64,000 nt of DNA, from the NCBI RefSeq assembly GCF_019679435.2, contig NZ_CP139781.1:3472001-3536000 (forward strand), read 5' to 3'. The position numbers were made by a program, and so were the translations under genes. The DNA comes from Actomonas aquatica (GTDB lineage: Bacteria; Verrucomicrobiota; Verrucomicrobiia; Opitutales; Opitutaceae). Shown here piece by piece: positions 52,792-60,121 of the stretch. Below the pieces are notes generated by a model. That model ran no database searches, was not told the origin of the DNA, and saw only the letters and a list, made by a program, of their open reading frames with translations. The stretch's first letter is position 1; each line of letters opens with the position of its first letter.

Positions 52792-52867
52792 CCTGAAGCG
52801 ATAAGCCAAAAGCCACCAGCCTACCGCCTCTTTCACCATTCACTCTTCACCATTCCTCATTCTCCCC

Positions 52868-53833
52868 ATGCCTGATTACGCACTCATGAACCAATTCCTC
52901 TACGAGGGCAACGGACCCAAGGTCGCCGAAATGACCCAGGCCGCGCTCGACGAGGGTAAGACGCCCCAGGAGGTGCTCTCCGAAGGCCTCATCGCCGGCA
53001 TGTCCGTCGTCGGCGAGGACTTTAAACACAACGTCCTCTACGTCCCCGAAGTCCTCATCGCCGCCCGCGCCATGAAGGCCGGCATGGCCGTGCTCAAGCC
53101 CCTGCTCGCCGGCGACGAAGAGGGCGGCAACTCGTCCAAAGTCGGCACCCTCATGATGGGCACCGTCCGCGGCGACCTGCACGACATCGGCAAGAACCTC
53201 GTCTGCATGATGGCCGAAGGCGCCGGCTTCGAAGTCGTCGACATCGGCGTCGACCAAAGCGTCGAAAAGTTCATGGCCGCCGCCGACAACTGTAAGCCCG
53301 ACATCATCGGCATGTCCGCGCTGCTCACCACCACCATGACCTACATGAAGACCGTCATCGACGGCTTCGAAGCCGACGGTCGCGACGTGAAGTTCGCCAT
53401 CGGCGGTGCGCCCATCAGCCAGATGTTCGCCGACGAAATCGGCGCCGATGGTTACGGTGCCGACGCCTCCTCCGCGGTCGACCTCTTCCTCTCCTTCATG
53501 GGCAAGGGCGACGCCCCCACCAACAAACCCACCGCCGCCCCGGCCGCTGCTCCCGCCGCCGATCAACCCAAGGGCACCCAGACCACCTACCAGATCCTTT
53601 ACTGGCAGGACCTGCCGGCGCAGATCAAAGCCAGCGACGAATACACCGAGGTGAAACTCGAGCTGCCCACGCCCTTCATGGAGCGCATCGACGCCGCCGC
53701 CCAACGCCTCGGCCTCACCGCCGAAGTCGACTACACCGCCCAGTTCAAATGGGGCGACGAACAAGACCGCGCAGGCGACGCCGCCACCGTAGCCGCCGCC
53801 GTCCAAGCCGAACTAGAAGCCTCCGCCAGCTAA
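52868..53833 (+). CDS. corrinoid (B12-binding) protein with a C-terminal virulence-factor-like domain
   Basis: 321 residues. Residues about 1-85 are the helical cap; about 90-216 the B12-binding domain with Asp103-x-His105-x-x-Gly108 (GDLHDIGKNLV), where His is the lower cobalt ligand, followed by VVDIGVDQSVEKF, IGMSALLTTTM and FAIGGAPIS. A Pro/Ala linker then joins a C-terminal domain of about 80 residues (TTYQILYWQDLPAQIKA, FMERIDAAAQRLGL, DYTAQFKWGDEQ) that resembles the CvfC-type virulence-factor domain. The protein carries methyl groups between the UROD-type enzyme and the pterin methyltransferase. The fusion is unusual; the second domain's name is my judgement from pattern. Confidence 0.85.
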   Translation: MPDYALMNQFLYEGNGPKVAEMTQAALDEGKTPQEVLSEGLIAGMSVVGEDFKHNVLYVPEVLIAARAMKAGMAVLKPLLAGDEEGGNSSKVGTLMMGTVRGDLHDIGKNLVCMMAEGAGFEVVDIGVDQSVEKFMAAADNCKPDIIGMSALLTTTMTYMKTVIDGFEADGRDVKFAIGGAPISQMFADEIGADGYGADASSAVDLFLSFMGKGDAPTNKPTAAPAAAPAADQPKGTQTTYQILYWQDLPAQIKASDEYTEVKLELPTPFMERIDAAAQRLGLTAEVDYTAQFKWGDEQDRAGDAATVAAAVQAELEASAS

Positions 53834-53965
53834 GCGACTGCCCACGGAACACACTGAAAACACGGAATCGGAAAACCTCTTTCGTGTATTTCGTGTGTTT
53901 CGTGGTCTCCCCAACAGAGCCCTGAAGGTTTCCGGGTATTCCGTGTGTTCCGTGGGCAAAAAATA

Positions 53966-55516
53966 ATGCTGACTCTCCGCCAACGCCTCGCGCAAGACGA
54001 TCGCTTCCTCCTCGGTTGCGAGCTCGTCTCCGTGCGCGGTTCGATGGCGGAGCGCAACGCCGTCAAAACCCGCGGCTTCGCCAACGACCTCGTCGCCGCC
54101 GAACACATCGACTGGGTCAGCATCACCGACAACGCCGGCGGCAATCCCCAGCTCGCTCCCACCGCCCTCGGCAAGCCGTTGCTCTACGCTGGCAAGGAGG
54201 TGGTCATCCACCTCACCTGCAAGGACCTCAACCGCAACGGCCTCGAGAGCGAAGCCTGGCTGCTCAACAGCGAGGGCTTCCACAACATCCTCGCCATGAC
54301 CGGCGACTACCCGATCTCGGGCAACGCCGGCACCGCCAAACCCGTCTTCGATATCGATTCAGTCGGACTCATCTCGCTGCTCAGCAAGATGAACCAGGGC
54401 CTCGATCCCCACCCCGATCGCTCCGGCAAGGCCCGTCCCAAGTTCGAGCCCACCGCCTTCCTCATCGGCGCCGTCACCAGCAACTTCAAGCTGCGCGAAG
54501 GTGAGCTCATGCCGCAATACGCCAAGCTCGCCGCCAAGCTCAACGCCGGCGCCCACTTCATCATCAACCAGATCGGATTTGATGCGCGCAAGATGAGCGA
54601 GCAGCGCGCCTACATGCAGTGTAACGGGATGGCGGATACACCGCTCATCGGCAACGTCTACCTGCTCAACCGCACCGTCGCCCGCATGTTCAACGAAATG
54701 CGCATCCCCGGGGTCGTTGTGTCGGACGAGCTCCGCGAGATCTGCGAACGACAGGGCGCTTCGCCCGACAAGGGCCGCGCCTTCTTCCGCGAACTCGCCG
54801 CCAAGCAACTCGCCATCTACCGCGGCCTCGGCTACCGCGGCGGCTACATCGGCGGCGTGCACAACATGGCCGCCGTGCAGGCCATCCTGGATATCGAGAA
54901 AACCTTCGCGCCCGACGATTGGAAACAGTTCGCCCGCGAATTCCAATACTCCCGCCCGCACGAGTTTTTCTTCTACGGCCGCACGCCCGACGGCCTCTGC
55001 GATCCCACCACCCGCGGCGAGCCCGATCCGCACCCGACGAAACACGTCACGCTGACCTACCAACTCTCGAAGTTCAGCCACGCCACGATGTTCACGCCGG
55101 GCAAGCTGCTCAACGACCTCGGCGCCAAGGTTTGCGCCAAGTCGGCCAACCCGCGCCAAGGCCCCGCCATTATGCGCTGGGTCGAACACCTCTCCAAATC
55201 CGCCCTCTTCTCCTGCAAAGACTGCGGCGACTGCTCCCTGCCCGAAATCGGCTACCTCTGCCCCGAGTCCCAATGCGCCAAGAACCAGCGCAACGGACCC
55301 TGCGGCGGCACGCGCGGCGGACGCTGCGAAGTCGACGGCTACGGCGACTGCATCTGGCTGCGCGCCTACGAACGCGCCAAGGCCGATGGCACCGAATCCG
55401 AGCTCCTCGCCCACGCCCCGGTCATTCAGGACCAATCCCTCCGCGGCACCTCCGCCTGGGCCAACAGCTGGCTCGGCCGCGACCACACCTCTCCCAAACA
55501 ACCCGAACCCTCATGA
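53966..55516 (+). CDS. methylenetetrahydrofolate reductase fused to a MTHFR-C Cys-rich domain
   Basis: 516 residues from ATG 53966; an upstream GTG lies inside a repeat. Residues about 1-300 form the MetF-type TIM barrel: LGCELVSVRGSMAERNAVKT, DWVSITDNAGGNPQLAPTAL, VVIHLTCKDLNRNGLESEA, ILAMTGDYPISGNAGTAKPV and AHFIINQIGFDARKM. The C-terminal 150 residues hold many Cys (SCKDCGDCSLPEIGYLCPES, CAKNQRNGPCGGTRGGRCEV), the MTHFR-C domain that in relatives binds iron-sulfur clusters. In this cluster it would oxidise methyl-THF to methylene-THF, linking the released methyl group to one-carbon metabolism. Confidence 0.9.
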   Translation: MLTLRQRLAQDDRFLLGCELVSVRGSMAERNAVKTRGFANDLVAAEHIDWVSITDNAGGNPQLAPTALGKPLLYAGKEVVIHLTCKDLNRNGLESEAWLLNSEGFHNILAMTGDYPISGNAGTAKPVFDIDSVGLISLLSKMNQGLDPHPDRSGKARPKFEPTAFLIGAVTSNFKLREGELMPQYAKLAAKLNAGAHFIINQIGFDARKMSEQRAYMQCNGMADTPLIGNVYLLNRTVARMFNEMRIPGVVVSDELREICERQGASPDKGRAFFRELAAKQLAIYRGLGYRGGYIGGVHNMAAVQAILDIEKTFAPDDWKQFAREFQYSRPHEFFFYGRTPDGLCDPTTRGEPDPHPTKHVTLTYQLSKFSHATMFTPGKLLNDLGAKVCAKSANPRQGPAIMRWVEHLSKSALFSCKDCGDCSLPEIGYLCPESQCAKNQRNGPCGGTRGGRCEVDGYGDCIWLRAYERAKADGTESELLAHAPVIQDQSLRGTSAWANSWLGRDHTSPKQPEPS

Positions 55517-55526
55517 CGCAGGTTTT

Positions 55527-55658
55527 CTAACCACGGATGAACACGGACGGGCTCCACTACCGTTCCGCCTTCCCTCCCTGTGAGACCATAAATCGTCTCA
55601 GTGCGTAGTCCCGCGACTGCGGGACGAAGCCCATCCGTGTCCATCCGTGGTTAAAAAA
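55527..55658. repeat. composite repeat unit with long covarying hairpin
   Basis: Left arm CTAACCACGGATGAACACGG (55527-55546), hairpin TGAGAC/GTCTCA (55581-55600), then GTAGTCCCGCGACTGCGGGA and C (55605-55625), right arm ATCCGTGTCCATCCGTGG then TTAAAAAA (55633-55658). The GTAG stem here is seven base pairs, against three in the 48008 and 49808 copies. Confidence 0.75.
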
Positions 55659-55687
55659 TACAGCCCTGCCCCTCAGGACCAACCGAC

Positions 55688-56635
55688 ATGCCCATCCCGA
55701 AACTCAACATCATCGGCGAACTCATCAATAACTCCTACGCCCGCGCGCGCCGCGCCTTCACCGATCGCGACGTCACCAAATATCAGGAGCTCGCCAAAGG
55801 CCAATCCGCACTCGGTGCCGCCTACCTCACCGTCAACCTCGACGGCACCCAGCGCATCTCCGTGCGCGCCGAGGAAATGCTCGAGTTTCTCCCCGAGGTC
55901 GTGCCCGCCCTTCAGGAAGCCACCACCACGCCGCTCGCCTTCGACAACCCCTCCGTCGACTACCACCGCGTCGCCCTCGCCCACTACGACGCCTCCAAAA
56001 GTGGCCGCCCCATTCTCAACTCCCTCGCCGCGTCCCGCACCCACCTCGACGAAATGATCGGGCTCGTCAAAGACCACGACACCCGCGTCGTGGTCATGGC
56101 CTCGGAATACTTCACCGACGAAGGTGGCTCCCAATGCCTTGACCCGCGCGACTCGCACTCCGCCGCCAAACGCTTCATCGACATGCTCGCCACCCAGGCC
56201 GACCGCCAACCCGACGACATCATCATCGACGTCGGCCTCGCCCCCGTCGGGGCCGACACCTACGGCCTCATCAACATCGGCCTCGACGCCATGAAACTCA
56301 TCACCGCCGACCCTGACCTCAAGGGCGTGCACTTCATCGTCGGCCTATCCAATTTCGCCTGGGGCACCCCCAAAGGTGTCCGCGAACAACTCGAAAACGC
56401 CTACCTCACCATCGCCGGTGAACTCGGCCTCGACTACGCCCTCGCCAACGTCGAGAAGCAGCCCGCCGCCCTCCCCGCCGACGACCCCCTGGTCGCCCAA
56501 CTCCGCGACGCCCTCGAACAAGGCCGTCGCCAAGGCGACGAAACCCAGGAGCAAGCCGGCTTCCGCCAAGCCGAGGCCATCATGGCCATCTGCGCCGCCA
56601 ACAAAGAAGACGAAGACGACGACTGGGACGACTAA
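55688..56635 (+). CDS. methyl-THF:corrinoid methyltransferase (pterin-binding, DHPS-like)
   Basis: 315 residues of the dihydropteroate-synthase-like fold used by AcsE/MtrH/MeTr-type enzymes: NIIGELINNSYARARRAFTD, TVNLDGTQRISVRAEEMLEF, LAFDNPSVDYHRVALAHYDA, PILNSLAA, VVVMASEYF, DIIIDVGLAPVGADTYGLIN and GVHFIVGLSNFAWGTPKG. The Asn and Asp residues in NLDG, DNPS and LSNFAWG typically bind the pterin. It passes the methyl group from the corrinoid protein to tetrahydrofolate, or back. It ends with an acidic tail (EDEDDDWDD). It is the second methyltransferase of the system. Confidence 0.9.
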   Translation: MPIPKLNIIGELINNSYARARRAFTDRDVTKYQELAKGQSALGAAYLTVNLDGTQRISVRAEEMLEFLPEVVPALQEATTTPLAFDNPSVDYHRVALAHYDASKSGRPILNSLAASRTHLDEMIGLVKDHDTRVVVMASEYFTDEGGSQCLDPRDSHSAAKRFIDMLATQADRQPDDIIIDVGLAPVGADTYGLINIGLDAMKLITADPDLKGVHFIVGLSNFAWGTPKGVREQLENAYLTIAGELGLDYALANVEKQPAALPADDPLVAQLRDALEQGRRQGDETQEQAGFRQAEAIMAICAANKEDEDDDWDD

Positions 56636-56642
56636 GTCGATC

Positions 56643-56747
56643 TTAACCACGGATGAACACGGATAGGCTTCACTACCGTTTCGCCTGGTTACTCAAAAAA
56701 AGACGGAGCGTTAGCGGAGTCATCCGTGTCCATCCGTGGTTAAAAAA
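56643..56747. repeat. composite repeat with near-perfect inverted arms
   Basis: Left arm TTAACCACGGATGAACACGG (56643-56664 with AT) and right arm ATCCGTGTCCATCCGTGGTT (56722-56741) pair over 22 bases with one mismatch, across a 57-base loop. A further TCCGTGGTTAA follows at 56772, overlapping the likely start of the amidohydrolase. Confidence 0.75.
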
Positions 56748-56774
56748 CCAATCCTGCCTCTAGGAACCAAATCC

Positions 56775-58064
56775 GTGGTTAACCCAATTCCCTCTGCCTC
56801 TCCCACCCGCCGCATCTGGCTGCACGTCGGCACGCTGCTCGACGGCACCTCCACCACACCCGCGCGCGATGCGCATGTTGTCTACGACAGCCAGCGTATC
56901 CACTTCGTGGGCACCAACGGCAATCGCCCGCCGCCCGACATCCTCGCCGATCACCAGACCGCGCCCGATGTCTCCGCGCCCGACGCCACCCTCCTCCCTG
57001 GCCTGATCGAAGCCCACGCCCACCTCTTCCTCGAAGGCGGTGAACTCGACTTCGAAAAACGCGCCACCTACCTCACGCAAACCGCGGACGAACTCCTCGC
57101 CGCCGCCCAACCGCGCCTCGCCCAACTCGTCACCCTCGGCATCACCGGCGTGCGCGACGCCGGCGACAAAGACGGCGTCGGCCTCGCCCTCAGCCGCCAA
57201 TACAAGCGCCCGGCCGCCGAACGCCCGCTCATGCCCTACTACGACTCGCCCGGCGCGGCGATTCACCACGAGGGTCGCTATGGCAAATTTATGGGCGAAA
57301 CCATCGAGGCCCACGGCTCCATCGATGCCACCGTCGACGCCCGCGTCGCCGCCGGCGCCGACCGTATCAAACTTCTCCCTACCGGCATCATCAACTTCAA
57401 GAAGGGCCTCGTCACCGCCAAGCCCCAGATGGACACCGCCGAGGTCAGCGCCATCGTCGCCGCCGCCAAACGCCACGGCCGCCAGACCTTTGCCCACTCC
57501 TCCGGCGACATCGGCATCGATCACGCCATCGACGGCGGCGTCGACACCATCGAGCACGGCTTCTTCCTGCGCGACGACCAGCTCGCCAAACTCCGCGATC
57601 AGCAGATCGGCTGGGTGCCCACCTTCGCGCCCGTGCAAAAACAGGTCGATCACGCCGTGCTCTTCGGCTGGGACGAACAGATCGTCGGCAACCTCCAACG
57701 CATCCTCGACAACCACGCCCGTTCGCTGGTCAAAGCACACGACATGGGGGTGCTCATCATCGCCGGCTCCGACGCCGGTAGCTGCGGCGTCGCTCACGGC
57801 CTAGGTTTCCTCTACGAATTGGAGCAGATGGAAAAGGCCGGGCTCTCGGCGCTCGCGGTGATCAACGCGGCCACCGGCGTGAGTGCCGGTCGCCTCGCCT
57901 ACGCCGACCCCATCGGCCGCATCGCCCCCGACCACCTCCCCCGCATGATCCTGACCACTGCCCCGGTCCTCGACAGCGTAACCCACCTCCGCGCCCCCAA
58001 AACCGTCATCTTCGACGACCAGGTCCTGATCCAAGACAAAACCTTCAGCCCCACCGGCCTCTAA
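56775..58064 (+). CDS. amidohydrolase-family metal-dependent hydrolase
   Basis: About 429 residues, likely from GTG 56775; a GTG at 56736 would add 13 residues read from repeat DNA. The amidohydrolase barrel has GTLLDGTSTTPARDAHVVYD, TLLPGLIEAHAHLFLEGGEL (metal-binding His pair), GITGVRDAGDKDG, ADRIKLLPTGIINFKKG, TFAHSSGDIGIDHAIDGGVD, TIEHGFF and VLIIAGSDAGSCGVAHGL (catalytic Asp). Such enzymes cleave amides, esters or imines of small molecules. It is the last gene of the methyl-transfer cluster, 139 bases after the pterin methyltransferase. Whether it belongs to the same pathway cannot be shown. Confidence 0.85.
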   Translation: MVNPIPSASPTRRIWLHVGTLLDGTSTTPARDAHVVYDSQRIHFVGTNGNRPPPDILADHQTAPDVSAPDATLLPGLIEAHAHLFLEGGELDFEKRATYLTQTADELLAAAQPRLAQLVTLGITGVRDAGDKDGVGLALSRQYKRPAAERPLMPYYDSPGAAIHHEGRYGKFMGETIEAHGSIDATVDARVAAGADRIKLLPTGIINFKKGLVTAKPQMDTAEVSAIVAAAKRHGRQTFAHSSGDIGIDHAIDGGVDTIEHGFFLRDDQLAKLRDQQIGWVPTFAPVQKQVDHAVLFGWDEQIVGNLQRILDNHARSLVKAHDMGVLIIAGSDAGSCGVAHGLGFLYELEQMEKAGLSALAVINAATGVSAGRLAYADPIGRIAPDHLPRMILTTAPVLDSVTHLRAPKTVIFDDQVLIQDKTFSPTGL

Positions 58065-58095
58065 AGAAGACCGCCCGGGCCACGATTGACTTCAT

Positions 58096-58119
58096 CATCT
58101 GATGCGATTGCATCAGATG
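58096..58119. promoter_or_regulatory. operator-like palindrome before the toxin-antitoxin pair
   Basis: CATCTGATGC-GATT-GCATCAGATG: perfect 10-base arms that end two bases before the antitoxin ATG at 58121. A TTGACT at 58086 could be a -35 box. The placement fits autorepression by the antitoxin. Confidence 0.6.
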
Positions 58120-58120
58120 C

Positions 58121-58372
58121 ATGCGCACCACTCTTGATATCGACGACGACGTATTGAGCTTGGCCAAAGAGCTCGCCGCGAAGGAGCGTCGCACCGCCGG
58201 CTCCGTCATCTCCTCGCTCGCCCGCCAGGGTTACCAATCCGGCGGGAAACCAACGACGACCCGCAGCCCCGCCAAACCGCGCCAGCGCAACGGCATCGCC
58301 ATGCTGCCCAAACGTGCGACTCCCGTCACCATGGCTCACGTGCAAAAACTCATGGACGAAGAGGGTCTCTGA
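58121..58372 (+). CDS. VapB-type antitoxin
   Basis: 83 residues. The start RTTLDIDDDVLSLAKELAAK followed by ERRTAGSVISSLARQGY is the ribbon-helix-helix DNA-binding pattern of VapB antitoxins. The middle is basic and disordered, and the C-terminus (RNGIAMLPKRATPVTM, VQKLMDEEGL) resembles the toxin-binding part. It overlaps the toxin start by one base (TGATG). The palindrome at 58096-58119 is its probable operator. Confidence 0.85.
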   Translation: MRTTLDIDDDVLSLAKELAAKERRTAGSVISSLARQGYQSGGKPTTTRSPAKPRQRNGIAMLPKRATPVTMAHVQKLMDEEGL

Positions 58373-58806
58373 TGCGCGCGCTGCTCGATGCAAATGTGCT
58401 CATCGCCCTCTTCGATGAAGCCCACGTCTTCAACGAACGCGCGCATGATTGGCTGGAGGTAAACGCCGCCCACGGCATCGCCACCTGCCCACTCACCGAA
58501 GACGCCTTGGTCCGTATTCTGACCAACCCAAACTACAGCGCCGAACTTCAGGTGACTCCGGCGCAAGTGATCGAAATTCTGACCCAATTTGTCTCCGCGC
58601 ACGATCACGCCTTCTGGAGCGACGACATCAGCCTGCGTGCGCCCGAGCTATTTGATCCCGCTCGCATTCTTGGTTCCCGGCAACTGACAGATCTCTACCT
58701 GCTCGCCCTCGCCACCCGTCACAAGGGTCGGCTGGTCACCTTCGATGAGCGCATCGCGATTTCTCCGGTTCGCGCCGCGAAGCCGCGCAACCTCCTGACG
58801 ATCTAG
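58372..58806 (+). CDS. VapC-type PIN toxin
   Basis: 144 residues with the PIN ribonuclease acidic residues: RALLDANVLIALFDEAHVFN, GIATCPLTEDALVRILTNPN, ARILGSRQLTDLYLLALATR and GRLVTFDERIAIS. Toxins of this type cut RNA at specific sites. The 1-base overlap with the antitoxin shows a single transcript. It differs from the other PIN toxin at 21905, so the two were probably acquired independently. Confidence 0.88.
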   Translation: MRALLDANVLIALFDEAHVFNERAHDWLEVNAAHGIATCPLTEDALVRILTNPNYSAELQVTPAQVIEILTQFVSAHDHAFWSDDISLRAPELFDPARILGSRQLTDLYLLALATRHKGRLVTFDERIAISPVRAAKPRNLLTI

Positions 58807-58825
58807 CCACTCACCCAGACCGCCC

Positions 58826-59122
58826 CTATCTCCGTGTAGTCAGATGTCGTGGATCTCGGCGGGCATGAAACACCGCCAACACCACGATACGGTCTTTTTC
58901 GGCAACAAAGTTGAGCGTGTAAGGAAAACGCTTCAGCACAATCCGTCGAATCGGCCCACGGACCTTACGAAACAAGGTCGGGTGAGTAGCAGCTTCGCTC
59001 AGACTCTCTCCTACTGCCTGCTGGAAATCCAAGCCCAGTCCCTGCCGCGCTTCCTCATAGAAAATCAACGCTTCGTCGAATTCCAACCGCGCCTCGCGCC
59101 GAAATACGACCGCCCTACTCAC
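58826..59122 (-). CDS. ParE/RelE-family toxin
   Basis: 98 residues: VVFRREARLEFDEALIFYEE, GLGLDFQQAVGESLSEAATH, LFRKVRGPIRRIVLKRFPYT, LNFVAEKDRIVVLAVFHARR, then DPRHL. This is the ParE/RelE small toxin fold, which blocks gyrase or cuts mRNA; the ParE-like layout is favoured. The ATG at 59122 overlaps the TGA of the antitoxin gene by 4 bases. It is convergent with the VapBC pair. Confidence 0.85.
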   Translation of the reverse strand: MSRAVVFRREARLEFDEALIFYEEARQGLGLDFQQAVGESLSEAATHPTLFRKVRGPIRRIVLKRFPYTLNFVAEKDRIVVLAVFHARRDPRHLTTRR

Positions 59123-59340
59123 TGCCGTCGATCTCGATTGGCTTGCTGAATCTCAGCCCACGAAACCACGTCTTCGGGAGCAGCTTCGTGCGCAGCCAAA
59201 CGGCGGTCCAGCTCCTCTGCCTGTGCAGCTGTTATCAGCAAATCATCCTCGGCAAATTCGCTCCATATCTGAGCGACTAAATCACGACGCTCCGCCGGCG
59301 AGAGCGACCGCATCGTTTCGAGAATCTCCCCTGCACTCAT
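59119..59340 (-). CDS. addiction-module antitoxin of the ParE toxin
   Basis: 73 residues from ATG 59340: SAGEILETMRSLSPAERRDL, VAQIWSEFAEDDLLITAAQA, then EELDRRLAAHEAAPEDVVSW. This is the short helical pattern of addiction-module proteins that pair with ParE-type toxins (unstable-antitoxin family). An in-frame start at 59433 would add 31 residues with no family character. Its stop overlaps the toxin start. Confidence 0.8.
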   Translation of the reverse strand: MSAGEILETMRSLSPAERRDLVAQIWSEFAEDDLLITAAQAEELDRRLAAHEAAPEDVVSWAEIQQANRDRRQ

Positions 59341-59446
59341 AGCCGTAAGGTAGACCCGACGCCCACCGCCGCAAGATCGATCAGCCGCCTGACCGGAGCG
59401 CCCAAAACCCTGCTGCGCAACAAAGCCGTCCAACTGCTACCAACCC

Positions 59447-60121
59447 TCACCCCGCGCTCGCCGCATACAGCATATACGCCGCGCGTTTGGCGTTGGCGTG
59501 AACCTTCGCCGGGATGGCCTCCACCGCAAAGCCCACCTGCCTGAGCCGCGCTGCGAAGGCCTCGTCCGGTCCAGCCGACCAAAACACCACCCGCCCTCCG
59601 GGACGCAGCGCCCGCCGCACTGCTCGCAGTCCCGCCGCCGCATACAAACTCGCGTTGCCCGCCGCCACCATCGCGACCGGGCCGTTGTCCACGTCGAGGA
59701 GCAGCAAGTCGTAACGGCCACGCGGGGCCTGCCGGATCATCGCCGCCACGTCACCTTCCCGCACGACCACCCGCGCGTCGTCCAAACAGGCGCCGTTGAG
59801 TTCCCGCAGGTGCTCGCGGTTCCACGCCACCACCGCCGGCACCAACTCCGCCACCTCCACCACCGTGTCCGGCCCGGCCAACTCCAGCATCCGCCGCAGC
59901 GTGAAGCCCAAACCAAGTCCGCCGATCAACACCCGCCGCGGCGCCGCCGTGCCCAGGTCGGCCCAACCCACCTCCGCCAGCGCCAACTCCGAGGCATGCG
60001 CGCGCGAGTGCATCAACTCCTGCCCGTCGAGACTGATCGCCCACGCGCCGTCCTGTTCGCTCAGCACCAACCGTCGTCCCGCGGCCGTGCGCGCCTCCGC
60101 CACCGACCGCCGCGGTTTCAC
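59447..60121 (-). CDS. spermidine-synthase-like methyltransferase-fold protein
   Basis: 224 residues from GTG 60121, which overlaps the stop of the upstream PRMT-like gene (GTGA). The Rossmann-fold binding motif RRVLIGGLGLGFTLRRMLEL is followed by EVAELVPAVVAWNREHLREL, RVVVREGDVAAMI, RYDLLLLDVDNGP and GLRAVRRALRPGGRVVFWSA. The LLDVDNGP motif replaces the LLDVFDA of many spermidine synthases. It likely binds S-adenosylmethionine or its decarboxylated form; no aminopropyl acceptor can be named. Translation is coupled to the PRMT-like gene. Confidence 0.82.
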   Translation of the reverse strand: MKPRRSVAEARTAAGRRLVLSEQDGAWAISLDGQELMHSRAHASELALAEVGWADLGTAAPRRVLIGGLGLGFTLRRMLELAGPDTVVEVAELVPAVVAWNREHLRELNGACLDDARVVVREGDVAAMIRQAPRGRYDLLLLDVDNGPVAMVAAGNASLYAAAGLRAVRRALRPGGRVVFWSAGPDEAFAARLRQVGFAVEAIPAKVHANAKRAAYMLYAASAG

